Shown here piece after piece: positions 7,654 through 16,085 of a DNA stretch of 33,766 nucleotides (its first letter is position 1; each line of letters starts with the position of its first letter). The stretch lies in the NCBI GenBank assembly GCA_913775265.1, contig CAJYJH010000102.1, forward strand, positions 1 through 33,766, in the 5' to 3' direction. The stretch comes from an uncultured Mucilaginibacter sp. (GTDB lineage: Bacteria > Bacteroidota > Bacteroidia > Sphingobacteriales > Sphingobacteriaceae). Under the pieces are notes generated by a model. It was not told the DNA's origin. It did no database searches and saw nothing but the letters and a program-made list of their open reading frames with translations. Made by a program: the position numbers and the translations under genes.

Positions 7654-10077
7654 TTATTCATCCCTCAGCGTTTTCACCGGGTTACTCAGAGCGGCCTTGT
7701 AAGTTAAAAAAATGGTTGTAGAGAATGAAATAAGCATTAGCAAAGCAATGGGCAGCACGAGTTGCCACCAGGTAATTTGTACCCTAAATGCATAACCTTG
7801 CAGCCATTGGTAGATCAATATAGCGGCCAACGGCAAAGCAATTAAACTGGCCATCAGGATTAGCTTAAACATTTCGTTACTAAGCAAGCTGATAATGCTT
7901 TGCGCCGACGCGCCTAACACCTTACGAACGCCAATCTCTTTTTGGCGCCTTACCGTAGAGTAAGCCGTAAGGCCAAATAATCCTAAGCAGGCAATAACAA
8001 TGGTGATAGTAGAAAACAAAATAAATACCTGACCGAAATGAACATCTTGTTCGTATTGCCGTGCGTAAAAATCGTCTAAAAAGAAATAGTCAAAAGACGA
8101 ATCGGTAAAGGTTTCAGCCCACAAATTGGCCAGCTGAGCGTTTACCTGCGCAACTTGCGATTGGTTTACCTGAACAGATATAAATTTAAGCGGAACCCAG
8201 GTAAGTTTCGGATCCATAAATAAAACGGTAGCGGCGTACGCTTCTTTTAGCGATTGCTGATGGAAATTTTTAACTACGCCAATGATTTCGTTCGGTTCTT
8301 TATCTAATGATTCTATCCATATTTTTTTGCCGACCGCGTCTTGCGGTGATGCAAAACCGAACTGTATAACTGCTTCCTCGTTCAGGATAATTTTGGTAGA
8401 ATCTGCCGTGTTAGTTGCGTCATAGCTACGGCCCGCAAGCAGCTTAAGCCCATACATTTTAGTAAAATCAAAGTCGACACGCAGCATCTCATAGGCGCGT
8501 TCTGTGGCTTTTGATGTGCCGTAACGGCGACAGGCTGCCGCCATGCCTACCCTTTTACCGGGCACAGCACCCGAAACACTAACCGACTGCACGCCGGCAA
8601 TAGCCTCGGCCCTATTTTTAAATCTACTGACTTTTTGGAGATAGTTGGATGTGTTGGAAGGGGCTTTAATAACTACCGTCTGTTTCAGGTTTATACCCTT
8701 ATCTTCGTCGTTCATGTAGTGGAGCTGACGGTAAACCGCAAAAGTACCGGCCAACAATAACAGCGAAGCGGCAAATTGAAACGCCACCATAACTTTGCGC
8801 AACCAAATGCCGCTTTGGGAAAATGCAAAACGCCCCTTGAGTACTTTGACGGGTTTTAAGCGAGACAAAACTAAAGCCGGATAAATAGCGGATAGGATGA
8901 TACTGGCTACAAATGCAAGCACTGTTTTAAGCATGATACTTCCATCAATAAGCAAGCGGTAAGTTTCGGCTTCGACCGAGATTTGCCGCAGCAGATATTT
9001 GATGAGTACAACCCATATAACAGCAATGCAGAATGATAAAAAATTAATAACAAACGACTCTATTAGAAGTTGCAACACCAACTGTGAAGTTTGCGCACCC
9101 GTAACTTTACGAATACCAATCTCTTTGGCCCGGTCTGCAGATTTTGTGGTGGCTAAATTGATGTAATTGATACAGGCAATCAGTAATATTATATACGCCA
9201 TCACTCCTAAAAAGTTAATGGCCCAACGGTTACCTTTTACCTCTATTTCGTAAGGTTTGGCTGCATTTAAATGTATCTCTTTAAGCGGAACAAGGCTAAC
9301 GCTCCACTTTAACTCCTTAAGAGGTGCTGCTGTTTTAAAACGCTCGGCAAGAGCCGGAAACTGCTGCTCAATACTTTGCGGATTTACACCGGGTTTGAGC
9401 TTTAAAAAAGTGTAGTTTTCGTGTTGATACCAAAATTCTCTGATCCACTCGGGTGATGTATTCCACGATACCAGCATATTAAATTGCAAACTGGAGTTGG
9501 TTGGCAAGTCTGCAAATACGGCGGTAACCAGGCAATCATAGCTCTTAAAGCGCGAAGCCAACTGCAATATTTTACCCATAGCAGCATCGGCACTACCAAA
9601 ATATTTTTTTGCTTCCGTTTCGGATATGGCTACAGTGTTAACCTCGCGCAAGGCTGTTGACGGGTTGCCTTTGATTAGCGGTAGCGAGAAAAAAGAAAAA
9701 AAGTTGCTATCAGCAAAGCAAACTTTAGGCTCGCGGTACTTAATATTATGGTAGCGGACTACCCGTTCGTTGTCATTCCAGCTAATGCGGGCATAGCTCT
9801 CAATGCCGGGTATGTTATCGTACATTGCCTTGGCATAGCCGTTACTGGCCGTTGCCCAGCTATCAGTCAGCTCACCCGACCGGTAAAAACGACTCTCAGC
9901 ACGATAGACATGATCGGCGCCGGGATACATAGTATCGAAGCTTTTTTCGTAATGTACATAAGCACTAATAACGATAAACGCGGCTAAACCGAGGCTTAAG
10001 CCTATAATATTGATGAGTGTGAATGACTTATTTTTTAAAAGATTACGATGAGTAACCAGCCAAAGATTGCGCAGCAT
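7654..10077 (-). CDS. FtsX/MacB-type ABC transporter permease
   Basis: 807 residues, typical of the large Bacteroidota permeases with two FtsX domains. TM1 at about 18-41 is followed by a MacB-like periplasmic core (about 42-285), a first FtsX domain (TMs from about 287, with KEIGIRKVTGA at 318-328), a further helix (about 430-447), a second periplasmic domain, and a second FtsX domain with the matching motif KEIGVRKVLGA from residue 713. The paired 'KEIG-RK--GA' blocks are the cytoplasmic coupling segments for an ATPase. No ATP-binding subunit or membrane-fusion protein is encoded nearby, so the partner must be elsewhere. Substrate unknown; relatives export peptides, antibiotics or lipoproteins. 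Confidence 0.9.
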   Translation of the reverse strand: MLRNLWLVTHRNLLKNKSFTLINIIGLSLGLAAFIVISAYVHYEKSFDTMYPGADHVYRAESRFYRSGELTDSWATASNGYAKAMYDNIPGIESYARISWNDNERVVRYHNIKYREPKVCFADSNFFSFFSLPLIKGNPSTALREVNTVAISETEAKKYFGSADAAMGKILQLASRFKSYDCLVTAVFADLPTNSSLQFNMLVSWNTSPEWIREFWYQHENYTFLKLKPGVNPQSIEQQFPALAERFKTAAPLKELKWSVSLVPLKEIHLNAAKPYEIEVKGNRWAINFLGVMAYIILLIACINYINLATTKSADRAKEIGIRKVTGAQTSQLVLQLLIESFVINFLSFCIAVIWVVLIKYLLRQISVEAETYRLLIDGSIMLKTVLAFVASIILSAIYPALVLSRLKPVKVLKGRFAFSQSGIWLRKVMVAFQFAASLLLLAGTFAVYRQLHYMNDEDKGINLKQTVVIKAPSNTSNYLQKVSRFKNRAEAIAGVQSVSVSGAVPGKRVGMAAACRRYGTSKATERAYEMLRVDFDFTKMYGLKLLAGRSYDATNTADSTKIILNEEAVIQFGFASPQDAVGKKIWIESLDKEPNEIIGVVKNFHQQSLKEAYAATVLFMDPKLTWVPLKFISVQVNQSQVAQVNAQLANLWAETFTDSSFDYFFLDDFYARQYEQDVHFGQVFILFSTITIVIACLGLFGLTAYSTVRRQKEIGVRKVLGASAQSIISLLSNEMFKLILMASLIALPLAAILIYQWLQGYAFRVQITWWQLVLPIALLMLISFSTTIFLTYKAALSNPVKTLRDE

Positions 10078-10155
10078 AAGGTGAGATTTTTACTAATGTA
10101 TTGATTATAAATTAATAAAAGCAATTACACCCAACCGACCGTTAGCTCACATCAT

Positions 10156-10746
10156 CTACTTTTTTAAAATCCCTTTCTCTACGCTATCGTTTAATAATTT
10201 TTCTGCGTAAGTCCAGATAGTCGCTGATCCATCCGCAATAACTTTCTTTTTTGCGTGTACCTTATCATAAGTTACGTTAAACTCGGCCCAGGTGCCCCCC
10301 CGGTTGGATGTATTTTGTAGTAAGGGCTCAAAGCGGTCCATTGTTCGGGCAAATTTAGCTTCGGCTGTTTGGCCTTCTTCAAATTCTTCCCAAACGGCAA
10401 TAAATTCCTGGGCTTGGGCATCGGGCAATAGTCTAAATATTCGTTGTGCAGCCAGTCGCTCTTCGTCGGTATTAACGTGATTTTTTGTGGTGTCGTTAAT
10501 AAAAGTGTCGCCGGCATCAATCTCTACCAGATCATGAATGAGTACCATTTTTAAAACTTTTAACACATCAATCGGCTGGTCGGAGTGTCCGGCCAGCACC
10601 AGCGTCATCATGGCTAGGTGCCAGCTATGTTCAGCGTCGTTTTCGTGGCGGTCGCTGTTGAAGAGCCTGGTTCGGCGCGTTATGTATTTAAGTTTATCAA
10701 TTTCCTTAATAAAAGCAACTTGTTTCAGTAAATCAGATGTATCCAT
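10156..10746 (-). CDS. HD-domain phosphohydrolase (YfbR/HDDC2-like)
   Basis: 196 residues from the ATG at 10744-10746. A longer frame starting at 10830 would add 28 residues not matching the family, so the internal ATG is preferred. Metal-binding residues of the HD fold are visible: His34, His40 in AEHSWHLA, the HD pair His71-Asp72 in LIHDLVEIDAGD, and a later Asp in RTMDRFEPLL. The arrangement fits the 5'-deoxynucleotidase-like HD proteins that dephosphorylate nucleoside monophosphates. Cytoplasmic. It is separated by 78 bp from the permease gene downstream; a functional link is not evident. Confidence 0.85.
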   Translation of the reverse strand: MDTSDLLKQVAFIKEIDKLKYITRRTRLFNSDRHENDAEHSWHLAMMTLVLAGHSDQPIDVLKVLKMVLIHDLVEIDAGDTFINDTTKNHVNTDEERLAAQRIFRLLPDAQAQEFIAVWEEFEEGQTAEAKFARTMDRFEPLLQNTSNRGGTWAEFNVTYDKVHAKKKVIADGSATIWTYAEKLLNDSVEKGILKK

Positions 10747-10886
10747 AACAACGTTGTCAAGCAGTAATATGTCAAAGGTAAGTAACAGATGCTTGTCTGC
10801 TGAGGCATTTCTAATATGTATTGAAGACAATTATTAATTTAATCAGCCATCGTTTTATCAAAATACAGCAGGTTTACCCGTATTGA

Positions 10887-10918
10887 TTTGGAAATAAACA
10901 TCCACAGTCGTAACCTTG
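10887..10918 (+). promoter_or_regulatory. Candidate promoter of the arsenic operon
   Basis: TTTG at 10887-10890, a 20-base spacer, and TAACCTTG at 10911-10918 match the Bacteroidota pattern TTTG...TAnnTTTG with one mismatch. It lies just upstream of arsR (ATG 10931), implying a very short leader. Confidence 0.5.
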
Positions 10919-10930
10919 CATCAAATACAT

Positions 10931-11260
10931 ATGGGCATTACCAAGACAGAAATATTTACCGACGAGCAAAACCGATTGGCGGTACTGCTTAAGGCTATTG
11001 CCCACCCTGCCCGGATTGCTATTTTACAACACATTATCAAAGCCAATGCATGCATTTGCGGCGACTTAGTTGAAGAATTGGGTTTAGCGCAAGCCACCAT
11101 TTCGCAACACCTTCGCGAATTAAAAAATGCAGGACTGATACAGGGAACCATTGAGGGCGTAAGTGTTTGTTATTGTATAGAACCTAAAGCCTGGGCGTTA
11201 TTACACCAGCAATTAAATGGTTTCTTTAATTCATATACACAGCCTAAAACCTGCTGCTAA
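10931..11260 (+). CDS. arsR: ArsR-family metalloregulator
   Basis: 109 residues from ATG 10931; a TTG at 10916 is in frame but would overlap the -7 box. A winged helix-turn-helix is visible: AIAHPARIAILQ (22-33), then CICGDLVEELGLAQATISQHLRELKNAGLI (41-70). The CxC pair Cys41/Cys43 at the start of the recognition region corresponds to the arsenite site of classical ArsR (ELCVCDL). Additional Cys80/Cys82 and a C-terminal Cys108-Cys109 pair are present. It should repress the ars genes and release DNA on binding As(III)/Sb(III). First gene of the operon. Confidence 0.92.
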   Translation: MGITKTEIFTDEQNRLAVLLKAIAHPARIAILQHIIKANACICGDLVEELGLAQATISQHLRELKNAGLIQGTIEGVSVCYCIEPKAWALLHQQLNGFFNSYTQPKTCC

Positions 11261-11277
11261 AATTTTTTGACTATATT

Positions 11278-11295
11278 TATCGCAATATTGCAATA
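11278..11295. promoter_or_regulatory. Candidate ArsR operator palindrome
   Basis: TATCGCAATATTGCAATA is an 18-bp palindrome with one mismatched pair around the perfect core GCAATATTGC (11282-11291). It lies between the arsR stop codon and the next gene's ATG at 11316. I found no second copy upstream of arsR. Its role as ArsR site is inferred from position and symmetry. Confidence 0.5.
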
Positions 11296-11315
11296 ATACA
11301 TTATAACAATCCCAT

Positions 11316-11870
11316 ATGGAAAGACTCACCTGGCAATCATTTAAAGAGCAACTTAAGCTGCATGCTGGTTTTGCTTTGCATTTTAGATATGCCGCAGACC
11401 AATGGATAGATGCCTCTTATCATATCACCGAAATTAAACAAGCCTCTATTACCTCGGTAGATTGTGGTGGCGTAATGAATGCCTGGACAGAGGTTATTGT
11501 GCAGCTATGGGAACCTGCAAACGAACAAACCGCTGACCCAATGAAAGCGAGCAAGGCGTTGTCTATCATTGATTTAGTAGAAACCAAGCTTGCTATTAAT
11601 CCTAACGGCATCGTAAAAATCGAGTTTGGTAATACGGCATTTGATACCCGCCACATGCTGCCTTCAGCAATAACAATTGATGATAAAAATTTAGTCATCG
11701 ATTTACAACCGGATACAGTACAATGCAAGGCCATTGAGCGTGGTGGTAGCTGCGGCACTACTGCCGATGGCGATGAGTGTTGCACGCCCGTTGCAAAACC
11801 AAAATTACCTTTAATTAATCTGGCCACCGGCAATGTTAATAGTTGTACGCCGGGTTCAGGCTGCTGTTAA
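11316..11870 (+). CDS. DUF6428-like protein of arsenic operon with Cys-rich tail
   Basis: 184 residues, no signal peptide or membrane segment. The body (1-135) looks like a compact alpha/beta domain (WQSFKEQLKLH..., FGNTAFDTRHMLPSAITIDDKNLVIDLQPD). The last 50 residues carry seven cysteines: Cys137, Cys146, the pair Cys155-Cys156, Cys177 and the terminal pair Cys183-Cys184, plus Cys50 in the body. This resembles proteins labelled DUF6428 that sit in Bacteroidota arsenic operons; the label is from memory. It lies between arsR and arsC, 18 bp before arsC. A thiol-based arsenite carrier, chaperone or buffer is a reasonable inference, not shown by the sequence. Confidence 0.7.
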   Translation: MERLTWQSFKEQLKLHAGFALHFRYAADQWIDASYHITEIKQASITSVDCGGVMNAWTEVIVQLWEPANEQTADPMKASKALSIIDLVETKLAINPNGIVKIEFGNTAFDTRHMLPSAITIDDKNLVIDLQPDTVQCKAIERGGSCGTTADGDECCTPVAKPKLPLINLATGNVNSCTPGSGCC

Positions 11871-11888
11871 CCCTTTAAAATTTAAAAC

Positions 11889-12308
11889 ATGAAAAATGTA
11901 CTTGTACTATGCACCGGCAACAGTTGCCGTAGTCAAATTGCAGAGGGTTATTTAAGGCACTTTGCCGGGGCGAAAGCAGCGATTTACAGCGCCGGGATTG
12001 AAACCCACGGTGTTAACCCCAAAGCTATTGCGATAATGGCCGAAGACCATATCGATATTTTGGGTCATACTTCCAACCATGTGGATGAGTACCAAAATAT
12101 ACCGTTTGACTTTGTGATAACAGTTTGCGACAACGCTAAAGAGGCCTGTCCCTACTACCCGGGCAATGTACAACGCTTTCACCATAATTTTCCGGACCCG
12201 GCCAAAGCTACCGGCACACCCGATGAGGTGATGCAAGAGTTCAGAAAAGTACGTGATATGATTAAAGTTTACGCAGCCGACTTTGTAAGTAGACACATTA
12301 ATTCATAA
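11889..12308 (+). CDS. arsC: Arsenate reductase, low-molecular-weight phosphatase (thioredoxin-coupled) type
   Basis: 139 residues. The phosphatase loop CTGNSCR is at 8-14 (nucleophile Cys8, Arg14). The redox cysteines that define arsenate reductases within this fold are present as Cys80 and Cys87 in VTVCDNAKEACPYYPG. The general acid is Asp103 in NFPDPAK. It reduces arsenate to arsenite in the cytoplasm, passing the disulfide to thioredoxin. The gene starts 18 bp after its upstream neighbour and ends 3 bp before the exporter, so all are one operon. Confidence 0.95.
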   Translation: MKNVLVLCTGNSCRSQIAEGYLRHFAGAKAAIYSAGIETHGVNPKAIAIMAEDHIDILGHTSNHVDEYQNIPFDFVITVCDNAKEACPYYPGNVQRFHHNFPDPAKATGTPDEVMQEFRKVRDMIKVYAADFVSRHINS

Positions 12309-12311
12309 AAC

Positions 12312-13382
12312 ATGGTTTCATCACCTAACCATTGCGCTCCGGCGGCTAATCATAAAAGCCTCGGCTTTTTAGATCGATATCTTACCGTGTGGATATTTTT
12401 GGCCATGGCTATCGGTATTACTCTGGGAAACTTTTTTCCATCGGTAGCCGAAAGTATCAGCGGGTATAACAGCGGTACTACTAACCTGCCATTAGCCATT
12501 GGCCTTATCTTGATGATGTACCCGCCGCTGGCAAAAGTGAAATACGAAAACCTGGGCCAAGTATTTAAAAATACCCGAGTATTAAGTGCCTCACTCCTGC
12601 TCAATTGGGTAATTGGCCCGGTGGTGATGTTTGTTTTAGCCGTAGTGTTTTTAGCCGATAAACCCGACTATATGACGGGCCTTATCCTAATTGGTTTAGC
12701 CCGCTGTATAGCAATGGTGTTAGTGTGGAATGAACTGGCCGATGGCAGCCCCGAATATGCGGCCGGGTTGGTGGCATTAAACAGTATTTTCCAAGTGCTA
12801 CTGTACAGCGTTTACGCTTATGTGTTCATCGCTGTTTTGCTGCCTTGGTTTGGCTTTGAAGGAGTAAATATCCATATCGGCATGGGCGAGATTGCTCAGT
12901 CGGTAGGTATTTATCTGGGCATACCGTTTGCTGCCGGTGTGCTGAGCCGGTTTATCTTAATCAAATCTAAAGGCGAGGAATGGTACAACCACCGTTTTAT
13001 ACCATCCATTTCTCCCCTTACATTAACAGCTTTGTTATTTACTATTGTGATAATGTTCAGCCTTAAAGGGCAACTCATAGTAGAGATACCATTAGACGTG
13101 TTGCGCATTGCTATACCACTGGTTCTATATTTCGCTGTAATGTTTTTAATAAGTTTTTTGATAGGGAAATATATGGGCGCCAACTATGCTCAAAATGCCT
13201 CTATCGCTTTTACCGCAGCCGGTAACAATTTTGAATTGGCTATTGCTGTCGCCATCGGCGTTTTCGGCATCAATTCCGGTCAGGCATTCGCCGGAGTGAT
13301 TGGCCCGCTGGTTGAAGTCCCGGCGTTAATTGCCTTGGTTAACGTGGCATTTTGGTTGAGGGGTAAGTGGTATAAATACTAG
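12312..13382 (+). CDS. arsB: ACR3-family arsenite efflux transporter
   Basis: 356 residues with about ten membrane helices. The signature region GLARCIAMVLVWNELADGS holds the conserved Cys132 in the fourth helix region, and the second essential-type residue Glu308 lies in AAGNNFELAIAVAIGVFG. These are the positions associated with arsenite transport in ACR3 proteins. It expels the arsenite made by ArsC, using the proton-motive force. The N-terminus has Cys8 in a short polar extension (SSPNHCAPAANH). Last gene of the operon; a convergent receptor gene ends 42 bp downstream and I see no clear terminator hairpin between them. Confidence 0.95.
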   Translation: MVSSPNHCAPAANHKSLGFLDRYLTVWIFLAMAIGITLGNFFPSVAESISGYNSGTTNLPLAIGLILMMYPPLAKVKYENLGQVFKNTRVLSASLLLNWVIGPVVMFVLAVVFLADKPDYMTGLILIGLARCIAMVLVWNELADGSPEYAAGLVALNSIFQVLLYSVYAYVFIAVLLPWFGFEGVNIHIGMGEIAQSVGIYLGIPFAAGVLSRFILIKSKGEEWYNHRFIPSISPLTLTALLFTIVIMFSLKGQLIVEIPLDVLRIAIPLVLYFAVMFLISFLIGKYMGANYAQNASIAFTAAGNNFELAIAVAIGVFGINSGQAFAGVIGPLVEVPALIALVNVAFWLRGKWYKY

Positions 13383-13424
13383 AAAAGTGTTTAATACTGC
13401 TCCAATCGTTATCCCGGTCTGCCA

Positions 13425-15857
13425 TTAGTTACTTAAATCGTCGTTCTTTATTCCGCGAGCAGTCTTTTTAATTTCGCCTTTAAGTTTACCAAAACGGTAG
13501 TTGATGCTAAACGCAAACGAACGATAATAAATGCTGCTTTGAGTTTGCTGATCGAAATCTGGTCCATTAATCTTCTCGTTTACATAACGGTATTTAGTAA
13601 ACGGATTAATGATGGAGGCCGAAACAGTTAGCTTGTTCGCTATAAAATCTTTATTTACGGCTACGGTAGATGCAGTGTAACCATTAACGTTGGTTTGCAC
13701 GCCCGATAACCCGGCAGAGTTAAATGTAAAATCGCCGTTAATACGCCATGATCTTCCGAATTGGTAATTACCAGATATATTGACGTAAGCCATAAATTTT
13801 GAATTGTAGGTAAGTAAATTATTGATAACAGCAAACGCCCGTATGTACCGTAAATCGGTATTCAGGCTAAGGCTAAGCTTTTTCGAAAACTGATAATTAA
13901 AATATAAGTTAGTTTTTACTATCCTGCCTTTACCTGTGTTTTCATATCTCGCTGAAGTAACATTTTGTACAGAGTCGTAACTGGATATCTGATTGATCAG
14001 GCTTTTAAAATACAAATAGCCTAAACTTACATTATACGTTACTTTGCCGCTTCGCAAGTAACTAATCTGGTATGCATTCGAATTAACTGGACGCAACTGC
14101 GGGTTACCTTCAATCTCAACATCCGGGTTCGACCGGTCGATGAAAGGGTTAAGCTGCGTCACTGCCGGACGCTGGATGCGATTGGCGTATGATAAATTAA
14201 TACGGGCACCCTTGGCCAGTTTCCAGCTTACTATCAATGAGGGTACTACATTTAGATAGTCTTCTTTAATTAGATGACTACCTTCACTGTTGCGACTGCT
14301 TATAGTGGTTTGTTCAAACCTTACACCTGCTTTTATCGTCCACTGTTTAATTGCATAAGTGTAAGTATTGTAAGCAGCGTAAACGTTTTGCCGGTTATCA
14401 AAAATGTTTGATTGATCATTTACTGATTGGTTATTACCGATGGCAGAATTTAGTTCCAAGTAGTTGTAATTACTTTTATTCGTCCGAAAAATACCTTTTG
14501 CACCAGCTTCAATCTGTACACTTTTTACAGGTTGAGTATAATCTATTTGTAGTGTGTGTTCGCGAAATCCGGCATTATTGTATTGATTATAATTGGGCCG
14601 GTCATAGTTCATTAAATTTGATAACTGTACATTATTTGCCGACGTATTATCGTATGCCATGTAGCGGTACGCCGCGCTCAAACTTTGATCTTTGTTTACT
14701 TTGAAGCTTTTTTGGTAATTTAAACCTGCATCAATACCATTGCCTTGAGTACTAATATTATTTTGTAAACTGTATTGATAATCTACATCTTGCAATGCTA
14801 TCAATGTTGAGGTTTGATTGGCGCTCCCATTAGTTCTGCTGCCATTGAGGTTAAATTGTGCGGATAGCAAATTTAGACTATCAGCTTCAAAACTTAACTC
14901 CAAACCGGCATAAGCTGTTTGGCTATCGGTTACCTTTTCACTGCTCTGAGATAGCTGAGTGATGTCGCGGCTATATGTATTCCGACTTAAACTGCCGCGT
15001 GTTTCCGGCGTGTGATATTTACCAGCGCCCGCAAAGACGGATACCCCTAATTTGTCCTGCTTGTAAGTGAACGACAGGCCTGCACCTGGCCCCCCCACCG
15101 GAGACCTTTCGTTTACATTTAACGAGCCGTGATACCCGTCGCCGACTTTTTTAACGGTTAAGATGTTAATGATACCCGCAAGCCCTTCAGCATCGTACTT
15201 AGATGACGGATTAGTGATCACCTCAATACGCTGAATAGTTGAGGCGGGCATGCTCCTCAGCACGTCTTTGGGGTTGCGCTCTAACAGACCAGACGGCTTA
15301 CCGTTGATGTATATTTTGTAACCGTTACTTCCATTGAGCAATACATTGTCGTTGCCATCAACACTTAAATACGGCACCTTTCGCATCATCTCCAGTAAAT
15401 TACTTGCCTTGCTTTGTGGGTCGGCCTGCAAATCGTAGCTCAGACGATCAGCTTCTTGTTTAATAACCGGCTTATGCGCTGTTACAATAACAGCTTTTAA
15501 GGTTTGTACAATCCTGCTTAAGTATATTATGCCTAAATTGCCTTCTTTGCTATTGCTGATAATATTTAGGTTTTTCAAATTAAATCCTGTGCCTTGTATA
15601 CGAAGGCTGTACTGGCCTTCTATTGATGATTGAATTTTAAACGAACCATCCTCTTTTGTGACACCCGACCAAATAATACGAGTGTCCTTATTTAATAAGG
15701 TGAGCGTTACGTAAGGCAGTGGCGTATTATTCGCAGAATCAATGACTGTACCGCTCCACACCACATCACTTATGTTTCTTTGAGCGTTTGCATTGTCCTG
15801 TATCAGCATTAAGATTAAGGTTATAACAAATAAGACTTTTAGTTTTAAGGTTTTCAT
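13425..15857 (-). CDS. TonB-dependent receptor / outer-membrane beta-barrel family protein
   Basis: 810 residues with a signal peptide (about 1-25, ending DNANAQ). A carboxypeptidase-regulatory-like beta domain (about 32-110) precedes a plug-like region (VLLNGSNGYKIYINGKP, IQRIEVITNPSSKYDAEGLAGIINI) and a long beta-barrel with alternating aromatic strands to the end (SFAFSINYRFG followed by a charged tail). This is the Bacteroidota outer-membrane beta-barrel subgroup that lacks a SusD partner; none is adjacent. Substrate unknown. It is divergently placed to a LytS/LytTR pair, which could control it. It is convergent with the arsenic operon, with no sign of a functional link. Confidence 0.85.
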   Translation of the reverse strand: MKTLKLKVLFVITLILMLIQDNANAQRNISDVVWSGTVIDSANNTPLPYVTLTLLNKDTRIIWSGVTKEDGSFKIQSSIEGQYSLRIQGTGFNLKNLNIISNSKEGNLGIIYLSRIVQTLKAVIVTAHKPVIKQEADRLSYDLQADPQSKASNLLEMMRKVPYLSVDGNDNVLLNGSNGYKIYINGKPSGLLERNPKDVLRSMPASTIQRIEVITNPSSKYDAEGLAGIINILTVKKVGDGYHGSLNVNERSPVGGPGAGLSFTYKQDKLGVSVFAGAGKYHTPETRGSLSRNTYSRDITQLSQSSEKVTDSQTAYAGLELSFEADSLNLLSAQFNLNGSRTNGSANQTSTLIALQDVDYQYSLQNNISTQGNGIDAGLNYQKSFKVNKDQSLSAAYRYMAYDNTSANNVQLSNLMNYDRPNYNQYNNAGFREHTLQIDYTQPVKSVQIEAGAKGIFRTNKSNYNYLELNSAIGNNQSVNDQSNIFDNRQNVYAAYNTYTYAIKQWTIKAGVRFEQTTISSRNSEGSHLIKEDYLNVVPSLIVSWKLAKGARINLSYANRIQRPAVTQLNPFIDRSNPDVEIEGNPQLRPVNSNAYQISYLRSGKVTYNVSLGYLYFKSLINQISSYDSVQNVTSARYENTGKGRIVKTNLYFNYQFSKKLSLSLNTDLRYIRAFAVINNLLTYNSKFMAYVNISGNYQFGRSWRINGDFTFNSAGLSGVQTNVNGYTASTVAVNKDFIANKLTVSASIINPFTKYRYVNEKINGPDFDQQTQSSIYYRSFAFSINYRFGKLKGEIKKTARGIKNDDLSN

Positions 15858-16085
15858 CTGCAGTTCGCGTCTTTAAGTAACACCGGTCAAAAATGCGGTT
15901 ATGACAAACAGCACCGAAATTTGACGGACGGACGAACAAATTGCCCTGATCAAAAATCATTTTATGCTGACGGGCCCGTTCGTCAGCCGATCATCTGGTT
16001 TAGTCATTATTTTTAGGGAATCGGTCAGGATTGGTGTGCGGCTGTCAGATAATTTATCGAATTTTATACATCATCGTTTCCAACC
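15858..16085. promoter_or_regulatory. Divergent regulatory region with inverted repeats
   Basis: This 228-bp region separates the receptor gene (-) from the LytS-type kinase gene (+). It holds GCTGAC (15966-15971) and GTCAGC (15982-15987) as a 6-bp inverted repeat with 10-base spacing around the palindrome ACGGGCCCGT (15970-15979). It also has GACGAAC (15931-15937) with its inverse GTTCGTC (15978-15984), and three tandem GACG units at 15923-15934. These GC-rich elements stand out from the AT-rich surroundings. No clean -33/-7 pair was found. A regulator-binding role is inference. Confidence 0.45.

Noticed and set aside
11420..11833. Open frame of 137 codons on the minus strand in the arsenic operon
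   Set aside because: It is fully opposite the Cys-tailed gene, which has a plausible start, context and Cys pattern; the reverse frame has none.
15923..15934. GACG x3 as a CRISPR or tandem-repeat locus
   Set aside because: Only three 4-base units with no spacers; better regarded as part of a regulatory spacer.
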